The notes under the pieces are model-generated. The model ran no database searches, was not told where the DNA came from, and saw only the letters and a list, made by a program, of their open reading frames with translations. A stretch of DNA of 37,742 nucleotides from Clostridiales bacterium (GTDB taxonomy: Bacteria > Bacillota > Clostridia > Oscillospirales > Oscillospiraceae). The position numbers and the translations under genes were made by a program. The DNA is taken from assembly GCA_029268065.1 (NCBI GenBank), contig JAJUHC010000026.1, forward strand, positions 1 through 37,742. The letters are read 5' to 3'. Below are positions 21,109-29,175 of the stretch, in pieces; the stretch's first letter is position 1, and every line of letters starts with the position of its first letter.

Positions 21109-22305
21109 TTATTCTCCCTGCTCCGCCTGTCCCGAAATTATGAACACCGGGTTTTGTGCGGTCATAAGGTTGTATTTGCCCAGTTTTCTCGCCTTGGAAA
21201 CCGATATTTCCACGATTTCCGGCTCCATTTTCATTTCCTTCAGCACCGTCGCCGCTAAATGCAGCGTTTCAAGCGTTACGGCGTTTATAACTATTCGGGC
21301 ATACCTGTTTTTTTCCAGCACGGCAGCGACTATATCCTTAAGATTTCCGCCCGCGCCGCCGATAAAAACCGCGTTGGGAGCGGGAAGTCCGCTCAGCGCC
21401 CCCGGGGCTTCCCCGTGCAGTATTTCGATATTTGCCGTCTGGTGCTTCAAGGCGTTCCGCCTTATGAGGGGCAGGGCATCCGCTTCCCGCTCTATCGCGT
21501 ACACCCTGCCCTTGTAGCAGGAAAGCGCCATCTCCACCGTGACGGAGCCGGTGCCCGCGCCTATATCGTAGCATATGTGCGCGGGCTCGAGGCGAAGCTT
21601 TGAGAGCGTGACGGCCCTGACCTCCGCCTTCGTCATTGGAGCGTCTCCGCGCAAAAAATTCTCGTCGGCTATCCCCGTGTGTACGCCCGGTTTGGGGTTC
21701 GGGTTCTCGATAAGCAGCACGCAGAGAGAGTCCTTCTCCGCTTCCGTCAGCTTTTCCAACGTCGCAGCCGTAATTTTTTCTTCCTCGTAGCCGAGGTTTT
21801 CCCCGACGAAAACGCTTAAAGCTCCGAAGCCGTATTCGGTGAGGAGCGCCGCGATTTCCGGCACTCCGCCGCCCGTGATGCAGAAGGTCTTCGCGCTGCG
21901 GCGCACGGCGGAAACGATGTCCGCGCTCCTGCCGTGCAGGCTGACGAATTCGGCGTCCTGCCACGGCTTTCCAATCTTCGCGAAGAAGGCGTTGACCGAC
22001 GAAATTCCCGGAATGAGCCTGACCTCACAGTCCTTCAAAAGCGGCAGCAGGGCGCTCGCGCCGCTGTAAAAGCCGACGTCACCGCTCATCAAAACAGCGT
22101 ATCTTGTCCTTTCGCTCTTTTTTATCTCGGCAAGGATATCCTCCGCGCGGACGGCCTCCGCGCAGGGCCTTCCGCTCTCCTTATAGGGCTTCAGCATGCG
22201 GCCCGCGCCTATGAGCATCTCGCTTCCTTCGATCGCCCTCTTAGCTTCGAGCGTCAGCGAATCTGTCCCGTTGGTGCCGGTTCCGACAATACAGACGAAT
22301 TTCAT
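21109..22305 (-). CDS. cbiET: Fused cobalt-precorrin-7 C5-methyltransferase / C15-methyltransferase (decarboxylating)
   Basis: Fusion of CbiE (about 1-202, tetrapyrrole methyltransferase fold with GTGTNGTDSLT, SGDVGFYSGA and IPGISSVNAFFAKIG) and CbiT (about 211-398, with SAM motif DIGAGTGS, 247-254, and FIGGAGGNL). CbiE methylates C5; CbiT methylates C15 and decarboxylates the acetate side chain. It is equivalent to CobL in the aerobic route. The ATG overlaps nothing but begins right after the cobK stop, with GGGAG upstream. The fusion is common in Clostridia. Confidence 0.95.
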   Translation of the reverse strand: MKFVCIVGTGTNGTDSLTLEAKRAIEGSEMLIGAGRMLKPYKESGRPCAEAVRAEDILAEIKKSERTRYAVLMSGDVGFYSGASALLPLLKDCEVRLIPGISSVNAFFAKIGKPWQDAEFVSLHGRSADIVSAVRRSAKTFCITGGGVPEIAALLTEYGFGALSVFVGENLGYEEEKITAATLEKLTEAEKDSLCVLLIENPNPKPGVHTGIADENFLRGDAPMTKAEVRAVTLSKLRLEPAHICYDIGAGTGSVTVEMALSCYKGRVYAIEREADALPLIRRNALKHQTANIEILHGEAPGALSGLPAPNAVFIGGAGGNLKDIVAAVLEKNRYARIVINAVTLETLHLAATVLKEMKMEPEIVEISVSKARKLGKYNLMTAQNPVFIISGQAEQGE

Positions 22306-23052
22306 TCATGTACTCCCGATTATTTTCTTAACGTCCTCAAGCGCCATATCGCCGCTCTCGGACGGCTTTTTCAGCAGATAAACCCGCATGCCGAGCTCCC
22401 GCGCAGCCGATACCTTCTCATCAAAGCCCCCGTTTGCGCCGGACTCCTTTGTGACGAGTATTTTTGCCCCAGTTTCTCTGAACATCGCCAGATTCAGCTC
22501 GCGGGAAAAGGGTCCCTGCATGCAGATGATGTGCGAGGGCGCAAGCCCCGCGCCGAGGCACAGCTCTATCGATTCGACGCTCGGCAGCACGCGGGCAAAA
22601 AGGCGCTCGCGGTGGTTTCTTATCCCCGCGAAGCTTTTCAAATCCTTGCTGCCCGTGGAGAGGAACACCGCCCCCTCGGTTTCGTCGAGCGCCCTGACAA
22701 GACCGTCAATATTCTCAAACTCCACGCAGCCGCAGGCGTCGGAACCGGCGCGCCTGACGCGGATATACCTGACATCCGCCCTCCGGCACGCCGCGCTTAT
22801 ATTCCCGCTCGCCGCGACTGCATATGGGTGCGTCGCGTCGACGACGTATTCGGGTCGGCATTCCTCAAGCAGCCTCGCTATATCGTCCTCGCCGAGCCGC
22901 CCGATGTGTACGTCAACGCTTCCCTCTGCCTTCAAAAGGCTGCCGCCGTAGTCCGAGACAACGCAGGCAAGCGTCCTCACGCCCTTTTGCCGCATGAATT
23001 CCGCAAGCTCCCGCCCCTCGGTAGTACCCGCGAAAAGCAGAGCCTTATACAT
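22306..23052 (-). CDS. cbiJ: Cobalt-precorrin-6A reductase
   Basis: NAD(P)H-dependent reduction of cobalt-precorrin-6A to 6B. The 248-residue protein opens with LLFAGTTEGRELA (5-17), a Rossmann-like motif, followed by CVVSDYGGSLL, VDATHPYA, and VLVTKESGANGGFDEKV near the end, all family features. The ATG overlaps the cobJ stop region by 8 bases with GAGAGG upstream, so the genes are coupled. Named cobK in aerobic producers. Confidence 0.93.
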   Translation of the reverse strand: MYKALLFAGTTEGRELAEFMRQKGVRTLACVVSDYGGSLLKAEGSVDVHIGRLGEDDIARLLEECRPEYVVDATHPYAVAASGNISAACRRADVRYIRVRRAGSDACGCVEFENIDGLVRALDETEGAVFLSTGSKDLKSFAGIRNHRERLFARVLPSVESIELCLGAGLAPSHIICMQGPFSRELNLAMFRETGAKILVTKESGANGGFDEKVSAARELGMRVYLLKKPSESGDMALEDVKKIIGST

Positions 23053-23776
23053 CCCTGTAACCTCTCGGCGTGACCATTTTTCCGTTTATGACCCTGGTTG
23101 AGCTGTTGCCTATGAAAACGGTGGTGAACATGTCCACCTTCGCGTCGCGCAGCAGCGAAAGGGTGGTTATCACGCTCTCCTGCCCCTCGCGGTAGATGTT
23201 TTTCACATAGCCGCAGACCGTATCGCCCGAAATATGCCTCAGCAGTATGTCGCAGGCCTTTTGAAGATAGTCGCCGCGCTTTTTGCTCGCCGGATTGTAA
23301 AGCGAGATGCAAAAATCCGCCTCCGCCGCAAGCGAAAGGCGCTTCTCTATGAGCTCCCAGGGCGTCAGAAGGTCGCTGAGGCTTATGACGGCGAAATCGT
23401 GGGTAAGCGGGGCGCCGAGAAGCGAGCCGCCGGAAAGCGCCGCCGTCACGCCAGGGATAACGTCTATTTCAAGCGGCGGATACTTTTCGCTCACCTCGTA
23501 AACAAGCCCCGCCATTCCGTAAACGCCGCTGTCGCCGCTGCACACAAGCGCGGTGGTCCTGCCCTTCAGCGCCTCCTCTATCGCGAGGCGGCAGCGGTCC
23601 GCCTCCTTCATCATCGGAGTTGAGAGATATTCCTTATCCGGAAAAACAGGCTTCACAAGCTCCACATATTTCGTATATCCAACTACAAGCTCGGCTTCCT
23701 CAAGGGCGGCGTAACATTCCCTTGTCATATTTTCGGGGCTTCCCGCTCCGATTCCCGCAACGTACAGCTTTTGCAT
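23045..23776 (-). CDS. cbiH: Cobalt-precorrin-3 C17-methyltransferase
   Basis: Tetrapyrrole methyltransferase that methylates C17 and drives ring contraction. The 243-residue protein has GIGAGSPENMT (8-18), SGDSGVYGMAGL (80-91), VIPGVTAALSGGSLLGAPLTHDFAVISLSDLLTPW (a family hallmark; shortened here to state the conserved ITAALSGG-like part) and YNPASKKR. Single domain without the iron-sulfur extension found in some relatives. It overlaps cobK by 8 bases. Named cobJ in aerobic producers. Confidence 0.95.
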   Translation of the reverse strand: MQKLYVAGIGAGSPENMTRECYAALEEAELVVGYTKYVELVKPVFPDKEYLSTPMMKEADRCRLAIEEALKGRTTALVCSGDSGVYGMAGLVYEVSEKYPPLEIDVIPGVTAALSGGSLLGAPLTHDFAVISLSDLLTPWELIEKRLSLAAEADFCISLYNPASKKRGDYLQKACDILLRHISGDTVCGYVKNIYREGQESVITTLSLLRDAKVDMFTTVFIGNSSTRVINGKMVTPRGYRDV

Positions 23777-23780
23777 AGCA

Positions 23781-24776
23781 TCAAAACCTCAAGTTAACAT
23801 ATTTTTCGAATACGGCGACGGTCACGCCGTCAAGCAGCTTTTTTCTCGTAAGCAGCTTCCCTTTCCCTCCGCCCAGGACGGCCGCCCTTTCGCAGACATT
23901 GTCCGCTCCGGTAACGCTCCTGACATAATCCGAGGACGTGAAGTCTCCCTCAAGACCCATCAGGCTCTCCGCGCTGAAAAACTCGGTTTCAAGTCCCCGC
24001 TTCCTCGCAAACTCCAGGAGCCCCGGCTCGTTTGCCTTTATATCTATCGAGCAGAGCTTGCATACCCGCTCAATGTCTATTCCGGCAAGGCTTACGGCTT
24101 CCTCAATCTTTTCAAGCGAGATGCCCCGCCTGCAGCCGATTCCCAGAACGAGGTTTTTCGGCGCCATGCTGAGAGTTATCTGGAAGGGGGTTTTTTTATC
24201 GTCGCCCCCGACGTATATCCCGCATTTGTGCCTTCCCTCGGCAATTCCCGGGGGAAGCTCTCCCTCGTATTCGTATTCGGAGATGAAGCCGACCGGCTCC
24301 CCGTTCAGGATGCGGGAGGAGACAAGCTTTACTATCCCGAGGTTCCGTATGACCAGCTTGTTCTTTTTGGCCCAGAGATCCGCCGCAAATACGCCGTTGA
24401 TGTCGGTCGCGGTAGTGAGAACCGCCTCGCCGCCCAGAGCGGCGGCTATGTCCACCGCCATTTCGTTTGCCCCGCCTATATGGCCGGACAGAATGGGGAT
24501 GGCGTGCTTCCCCAGCTCGTCGCAGACTATCACCGCGGGGTCCGTCGCCTTTGACTTGATATGAGGCGCTATTGTCCTCACGGCTATGCCGCAGGCGCCG
24601 ACGAAGACAAGAGCCTCAAACGCCGAAAAAACTCTCCCGACTATCGCGCGCACGTTTTCGAAGTCCCTGCCCTTAATGAAAGTCTCCGTTTTGCAGCCGT
24701 TTTCCCGAAGCGCCGCCGATATTTTGCCGGCGGTTTCCGCTCCCCTCGCGGTAAAGGCCAGAAGCGCGCACTTCAT
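23781..24776 (-). CDS. cbiG: Cobalt-precorrin-5A hydrolase
   Basis: Opens the delta-lactone and releases the C2 fragment as acetaldehyde, an anaerobic-route step that CobG/CobF-type pathways lack. The 331-residue protein has VGACGIAVRTIAPHI (59-73), DPAVIVCDELGKHAIPILSGHIGGANE (central/N-terminal hallmark) and a C-terminal CbiG domain beginning LVLGIGCRRGISLEKIEEAV. It is a clear marker that this is the anaerobic (early cobalt) pathway. Its ATG overlaps the stop of the upstream cobM by 4 bases. Confidence 0.94.
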   Translation of the reverse strand: MKCALLAFTARGAETAGKISAALRENGCKTETFIKGRDFENVRAIVGRVFSAFEALVFVGACGIAVRTIAPHIKSKATDPAVIVCDELGKHAIPILSGHIGGANEMAVDIAAALGGEAVLTTATDINGVFAADLWAKKNKLVIRNLGIVKLVSSRILNGEPVGFISEYEYEGELPPGIAEGRHKCGIYVGGDDKKTPFQITLSMAPKNLVLGIGCRRGISLEKIEEAVSLAGIDIERVCKLCSIDIKANEPGLLEFARKRGLETEFFSAESLMGLEGDFTSSDYVRSVTGADNVCERAAVLGGGKGKLLTRKKLLDGVTVAVFEKYVNLRF

Positions 24777-25528
24777 GCCTTGGCCTCCCGAAACTCAGTT
24801 GAGAAGTCAGGCGCGTAGAGTCTCGAAAGCGCGTAGCTGTCCCCGAGAAAGTCTCCGACGAGTATCAGCGCGGTCTTTTTAATGCCGTTCTTCTCCGCCA
24901 TCTCGTTGAGCGTCCCGACGGTGCCGCGCACGGTCTTTTCGTCGTCCCAGCTTGCCTTATAAACTATCGCAGCGGGAGTGTCCTTGGAATATCCGCCGCT
25001 AATCAGCTCCTCGCTCAGCTTCTCCAGCATTCCGGCGCTGAGGAAGATGACCATCGTTGCCCGGTGAGCCGCAAGGCTCGCTATTTTCTCCTTTTCCGGA
25101 ACCGGGGTCCTGCCCTCCATGCGGGTGAGAATAACCGTCTGCGATACCTCCGGCAGAGTGAACTCGGCTTTCAGCGCCGCGGCGGCTCCGCAGAAGCTCG
25201 ATACTCCGGGGCAAACCTCGTAGCTTATCTTCAGCTTGTCGAGAGCGTCCATCTGCTCCCTGATGGCGCCGAATATGCTGGGGTCACCCGTGTGAAGGCG
25301 CACGACCTTCTCCCCGCTTTCCTCGGCTTTGCGCATTTCCTCGATTACCTCGTCCAGAGTCATATGCGCGCTGTTAAATATCCTGCAGCCTTCGTCGGCG
25401 TACTTTAAAAGCTCCGCGTTTACGAGAGAGCCCGCGTATATTATTACGTCGGCCTCCTCCAGCAGCTTTTTCCCCCTCAGGGTGATAAGGTCGGCCGCTC
25501 CGCAGCCCGCTCCCACAAAATGTACCAT
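24773..25528 (-). CDS. cbiF: Cobalt-precorrin-4 C11-methyltransferase
   Basis: SAM-dependent methylation of C11. The 251-residue protein has GAGCGAADLITLRG (6-19), YAGSLVN (31-37), HTGDPSIFGAI (79-89), CPGVSSFCGAAAALK (106-120) and ILTRMEGRTPVP, all specific to the CbiF/CobM branch. ATG follows GGAGGTAAAA. It lies 48 bases after cobI and overlaps cbiG. Named cobM in aerobic producers. Confidence 0.95.
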   Translation of the reverse strand: MVHFVGAGCGAADLITLRGKKLLEEADVIIYAGSLVNAELLKYADEGCRIFNSAHMTLDEVIEEMRKAEESGEKVVRLHTGDPSIFGAIREQMDALDKLKISYEVCPGVSSFCGAAAALKAEFTLPEVSQTVILTRMEGRTPVPEKEKIASLAAHRATMVIFLSAGMLEKLSEELISGGYSKDTPAAIVYKASWDDEKTVRGTVGTLNEMAEKNGIKKTALILVGDFLGDSYALSRLYAPDFSTEFREAKA

Positions 25529-25576
25529 TTTTACCTCCGTATGCTCCGGTGTGAAGCCCTGATATTCTTCCAGTGA

Positions 25577-26269
25577 TTATTTCTCGTTTTCCCGCACTAT
25601 GATGAGCGAGAAGTATCCCGTGCTTTCCACCCGGTCAAGGTCAAGGCAGAGTTCCTGCCCGTCCATGCCGACGTTTTTCACGAGCGCGGCATTTTCAAGC
25701 TGTCCGCTGCGCCTCAGGGCTTCCCTGACCTCCGGAAACTTCCTTCCGTATTTCATGATTATCTTCGCTCCGTCCGCCGAAAGCTCCTCGTCCAGTGTTT
25801 TGAGGCTCGCCGGCAGTATGCGCACAGGCGTGTCCATATCGGTAATTCCGGTTTTGAGCAGCGCCGCCGCTGCGCAGAAGCTGGTGACTCCGGGAACTAT
25901 CTCGACCTCAAAGCCGGCTTCCGCGATAAAGCCCGCAACGTAGCCTACTGTTGAATATATCGAGGGGTCCCCGAGCGTCGGCATAGCGACGCTTTTCCCC
26001 GCCTTAAGCTCGTTTATGATAAGCTCCGCCGCCGCCCTGTGGCTTTCCGAGAGCAGGGTTTTGTCCGTCGTCATCGGGAAGTTCAGGTACAGCCTTTCGC
26101 CGCCTATTTCCGCCGCCCTTTCGGCTATATCGAGAGCAGTGGTGGTTTCACCCGTCGCGCTCGGCACCGCAATTACCTCGCAGCTTTTCATTATCCTCGC
26201 GGCCTTCAGCGTCATCAGCTCCGGGTCTCCCGGACCGACGCCCACGCCGTAAAATGTACCCTTATTCAA
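25577..26269 (-). CDS. cbiL: Cobalt-factor II / precorrin-2 C20-methyltransferase
   Basis: SAM-dependent methylation of C20, the first methylation of the corrin branch. The 230-residue protein has VGVGPGDPELMTLKA (9-23), AMPTLGDPSIYSTVGYV (95-111), VPGVTSFCAAAALL (125-138) and KIIMKYGR. The start is TTG at 26269, preceded by GAGGAAG at a good spacing; no ATG is near. It lies nine bases after cbiD. Named cobI in aerobic producers. Confidence 0.95.
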   Translation of the reverse strand: MNKGTFYGVGVGPGDPELMTLKAARIMKSCEVIAVPSATGETTTALDIAERAAEIGGERLYLNFPMTTDKTLLSESHRAAAELIINELKAGKSVAMPTLGDPSIYSTVGYVAGFIAEAGFEVEIVPGVTSFCAAAALLKTGITDMDTPVRILPASLKTLDEELSADGAKIIMKYGRKFPEVREALRRSGQLENAALVKNVGMDGQELCLDLDRVESTGYFSLIIVRENEK

Positions 26270-26278
26270 AACGCTTCC

Positions 26279-27406
26279 TCACTTCCAAAGTTTTAAAAGC
26301 TCTTCGGCTTTTTCCGTCCCGCCCAGCACGCCGCCGAAATCTTCGTCGTTCGTGAAGCAGAGCGCCCCGACTGCGATTCTGTCGGGCACGCGGCGGTAAA
26401 GATTACTCTCTATTCGCCTGAGGATCACATCCATTGTCCCGTCAAAAAAACCGCTTTCCCTGATTACGCGGAGCGCCGCGTCCGCGGTCGCCTGTTTAGA
26501 TATCTCCCTCAGAGTTTCGATACCGGCTCCCGCCTCGAGCGCCGCGCTCAGCAGTATCTCCATGCGCGCGTCGCCGTAGCGCGAATGCGTGTTGAAAAGC
26601 CCCGCTCCGAGCTTGACAAGCTTGCCGATATGCCCGATAAGCAAAACCGTCTCGAAGCCGAGCTCCGATGCGATGTCGAGCGCGTCGCCGATGAAGTTGC
26701 TGCATTTTATATAATTCTTGAGCCCGATGGCAAGCTTCTCCCGGCAAAAGGTCTCCGCGTAGTTTCCTATCACGAGAAGCAGGTTCCTCTCGCCCGCCGA
26801 GTACAGCACGCTCATCTCCGCCCTGATGGTGTCTACGAGCGCCTTTTCGCTCATAGGCTCCACTATCCCGCTAGTCCCGAGCACCGAGATGCCGCCTTCT
26901 ATCCCGAGGCGGGGATTGAAGGTGCGCTTCGCTATCTTCTCGCCTTCCGGTATGCTGATGACGACATCAAAGCCGCCCTTGTAATCATAGTCCGCAGCCG
27001 CGTCCAGCAAGGCGCGCCTGATCATCGCCCGCGGCACCGAGTTTATTGCGGCGCTGCCAACGGGCTGGTCAAGCCCCGGCTTCGTCACTCGCCCGACTCC
27101 CGCTCCCCCGTCGATATTCACGCCCTCTTCTCTAAGACTGACGCGCGAGTAAACGAGGACTCCGTTTGTGGCGTCCGGATCGTCGCCGCTGTCCTTCTTT
27201 ACGGCGCAGCTTACGCTCAAAGGACCGCGTTCGATTTCAAGTATTTCAAGCTTGAGCGCGACGCCCGAGGGCGTGGTTATTTCAGCCTCGCTGACCTCTC
27301 CCCTCCCGAGCAGCATGACCGCCGCGGCCTTAGACGCCGCCGCGGCGCAGCTTCCGGTCGTGTAGCCGCATCGCATAAGCTTATTCCCGACATATCTGGA
27401 CTGCAT
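26279..27406 (-). CDS. cbiD: Cobalt-precorrin-5B C1-methyltransferase
   Basis: Methylates C1 in the anaerobic pathway, in place of CobF. The 375-residue protein has the signature GYTTGSCAAAASKAAA (14-29), GKAGVGRVTKPGL-like GGAGVGRVTKPGLDQPVG and the LGTSGIVEPMS region. The start is ATG at 27406 with GGGGAG five bases upstream; the longer upstream frame reads through riboswitch DNA and is rejected. First gene of the operon, directly after the riboswitch terminator. Confidence 0.95.
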   Translation of the reverse strand: MQSRYVGNKLMRCGYTTGSCAAAASKAAAVMLLGRGEVSEAEITTPSGVALKLEILEIERGPLSVSCAVKKDSGDDPDATNGVLVYSRVSLREEGVNIDGGAGVGRVTKPGLDQPVGSAAINSVPRAMIRRALLDAAADYDYKGGFDVVISIPEGEKIAKRTFNPRLGIEGGISVLGTSGIVEPMSEKALVDTIRAEMSVLYSAGERNLLLVIGNYAETFCREKLAIGLKNYIKCSNFIGDALDIASELGFETVLLIGHIGKLVKLGAGLFNTHSRYGDARMEILLSAALEAGAGIETLREISKQATADAALRVIRESGFFDGTMDVILRRIESNLYRRVPDRIAVGALCFTNDEDFGGVLGGTEKAEELLKLWK

Positions 27407-27417
27407 ATTAACTCCCC

Positions 27418-27447
27418 ATAAAAGAAAACGCAGTGTGTACACACTGC
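27418..27447 (-). terminator. Riboswitch terminator before cbiD
   Basis: On the minus strand GCAGTGTG/CACACTGC forms a compact hairpin followed by GTTTTCTTTTA. It lies between the aptamer and the cbiD start, so ligand binding probably favours premature termination. Confidence 0.75.
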
Positions 27448-27449
27448 AT

Positions 27450-27580
27450 CCGATGCCGAAACCGGCGCCATATATCCCCCGGTGTACGCAAAGGCATATA
27501 CACATGGTAACCCGGCTGTAACGGCAACGCACTTGCGAGGGAATTTCACCCTGCTTCCCCTTATTAGATTCGGTATATAA
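27450..27580 (-). promoter_or_regulatory. Cobalamin riboswitch upstream of cbiD
   Basis: On the minus strand the leader contains AAGGGGAAGCAGGGTGAAAT, TTCCCTCGC, GTTGCCGTTACAGCC and the B12-box-like AGCCGGGTTACC in the usual order, followed by a GTGTA/TACAC stem region. These match the conserved core of cobalamin riboswitches. It sits between a strong promoter and a terminator hairpin, immediately before a cobalamin operon. Exact edges are approximate. Confidence 0.9.
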
Positions 27581-27591
27581 TTAAGTAACTC

Positions 27592-27621
27592 ATTATAACT
27601 TAAAAAACACATCTTTGTCAA
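27592..27621 (-). promoter_or_regulatory. Sigma-A promoter of the cobalamin operon
   Basis: On the minus strand: TTGACA (27616-27621), 18-base spacer, TATAAT (27592-27597), just upstream of the riboswitch. Confidence 0.85.
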
Positions 27622-27777
27622 ACAAAACGAGTTACTTTTCGGCTTTTTCCTGCAAGGCCGGGATGCAGCCGCGGCCAGGCGCCTATTTAATCGAACCCTC
27701 CGCCGCCGGCGAAAGGGTTTCCGCACATTCGGCCGCCGCTAAATACGCAAAAAGCCATGAAAACGAGGGGCGCGGCG

Positions 27778-27806
27778 TTGACATGGATGCTAAACGGCTA
27801 TATTAT
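27778..27806 (+). promoter_or_regulatory. Sigma-A promoter of the DUF4342/two-component operon
   Basis: TTGACA (27778-27783), 17-base spacer, TATTAT (27801-27806). A weaker second candidate is TTGCTC (27866-27871), 16 bases, TACCAT (27888-27893). The leader before the 27928 start is about 115 bases and contains no supported gene. Confidence 0.65.
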
Positions 27807-27927
27807 TGAAGCGGAATGTTAATATCGGAAAAAATACTTTTAATCTGATTTTAATTTTGCTCAAATTGCTCTTTAAACCTTTTCTGTTACCATAAGGGCA
27901 CAACAGAAAAATTGGAGGAAAATTAAA

Positions 27928-28476
27928 ATGGCTACGCTTGAACAGGTAGAAAAGCTCAGGGAAAGGGCAAACGTGAGTTTTGAAGAGGCCAAGGCCGCTC
28001 TCGACGCCTCCGGCGGAGACGTGCTTGAAGCCCTTATACTCCTCGAGAAGCAGGGCAAGGTAAACCCGCCTTCCGGTGGGGGCTATTACAGCAGCAAGGA
28101 CTCCTCGGAAGGCGAAAAAGGGAAGGAAAACGCATATCAGGAGGCTAATGGCGGCGAAAAGCGCGGCGAGAGCTTCGGCGATATGATGAGAAGGTTCGGC
28201 CGCTTCTGCGCAGGTCTTTTCAGGAAGGGAAACAGCAACTTTTTCGAAGCGGAAAAGGACGGCAAGGTAATAGTCTCAGTTCCCGTCACTCTTCTTGTAA
28301 TCTCTCTCGTGTTCTTCTTCTGGGTGATATTCCCGCTCGCTATAATCGGGCTCTTCTGCGGCTTCCGCTACCATTTCCGCGGGCATGAGCTCGGGCGGGA
28401 AGCCGTGAACAAGGTTATGGACTCCGCTTCCGACACCGCCGAAAGCATCAAAAGATCCCTTGGCGAGAAAAAATAA
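27928..28476 (+). CDS. DUF4342-type membrane protein with UBA-like N-terminus
   Basis: A 182-residue protein. The N-terminus (about 4-42, VEKLRERANVSFEEAKAALD then GGDVLEALILLEKQGK) is a UBA/TS-N-like three-helix domain, as in EF-Ts and NAC. A charged, Gly/Ser-rich linker (45-85) follows, then one long hydrophobic segment (about 116-146) and a short charged tail. This is the layout of DUF4342 proteins. Biochemical role is unknown; it may recruit cytosolic partners to the membrane. ATG follows TTGGAGG. It precedes the response regulator by 21 bases, so it is co-transcribed with the two-component system. Confidence 0.82.
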   Translation: MATLEQVEKLRERANVSFEEAKAALDASGGDVLEALILLEKQGKVNPPSGGGYYSSKDSSEGEKGKENAYQEANGGEKRGESFGDMMRRFGRFCAGLFRKGNSNFFEAEKDGKVIVSVPVTLLVISLVFFFWVIFPLAIIGLFCGFRYHFRGHELGREAVNKVMDSASDTAESIKRSLGEKK

Positions 28477-28497
28477 GACTATTCTTTCGAGGTTCAG

Positions 28498-29175
28498 ATG
28501 AGCGCTAAAATACTTCTTATCGAGGACGAGGAAAAGCTGGCCCGCTTTGTCGAGCTTGAGCTTTGCTACGAGGGTTATGCCGTAACCAAGGCCTTTAACG
28601 GCAGGACCGGCCTGGAGCTTGCCCTGTCCGGGGGCTTCGATCTCATACTGCTTGACATTATGCTGCCGGAGCTGAGCGGCATGGAGGTGCTGCGGCGTCT
28701 GCGCCGCGGCTCCTCCGTGCCCGTTATCATGCTTACGGCGCGCGACAGCGTGACCGACAAGGTATCGGGGCTCGACCTCGGTGCGGATGACTACATCACC
28801 AAGCCCTTCGCAATAGAGGAGCTGCTCGCCCGCATACGCACCGCGCTGAGAAAAACGGGAGCGGCCCAGGAAACCGAGCTCCTCACGGCATCGGGACTCC
28901 AGCTCGACGTCAAGCGCCGCGCCGTAACTGTCAAAGGGGAGCCCGTGGAGCTTACCAAGCGCGAGTTTGACCTCCTGCATTACCTGCTGAAAAACAAGGG
29001 TCTCGTTGTTACGAGGGAGGAGCTTCTTGAAAACGTCTGGGATTTCGACTTCGACGGCGGGACGAACACCGTCGACGTGTACATACGCTTTCTTCGGACG
29101 AAGATTGACGAGCTTTACAGCATAAAGCTCATACACACCATACGCGGAGTAGGATATGTGATAAAGGATGAATAA
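28498..29175 (+). CDS. OmpR-family response regulator
   Basis: A 225-residue two-component regulator. Receiver domain (1-120) with acidic EDEE (9-12), phosphoacceptor Asp53 (LLDIMLPE), Thr79 and Lys101; winged-helix DNA-binding domain (about 130-225) with ELTKREFDLLHYLLKNKG, EELLENVWDFD and TIRGVGYVI. It transcribes ahead of the kinase and overlaps it by 8 bases. Its targets are unknown; the DUF4342 gene is the nearest candidate. ATG follows GAGG. Confidence 0.95.
   Translation: MSAKILLIEDEEKLARFVELELCYEGYAVTKAFNGRTGLELALSGGFDLILLDIMLPELSGMEVLRRLRRGSSVPVIMLTARDSVTDKVSGLDLGADDYITKPFAIEELLARIRTALRKTGAAQETELLTASGLQLDVKRRAVTVKGEPVELTKREFDLLHYLLKNKGLVVTREELLENVWDFDFDGGTNTVDVYIRFLRTKIDELYSIKLIHTIRGVGYVIKDE

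Noticed and set aside
21934..23073. 379-residue open frame antisense to cbiET and cobK
   Set aside because: Shadow of strongly conserved genes in GC-rich DNA; no family features.
27407..27532. N-terminal extension of the cbiD frame
   Set aside because: It runs through the riboswitch and terminator. The ATG at 27406 has a clear ribosome binding site.
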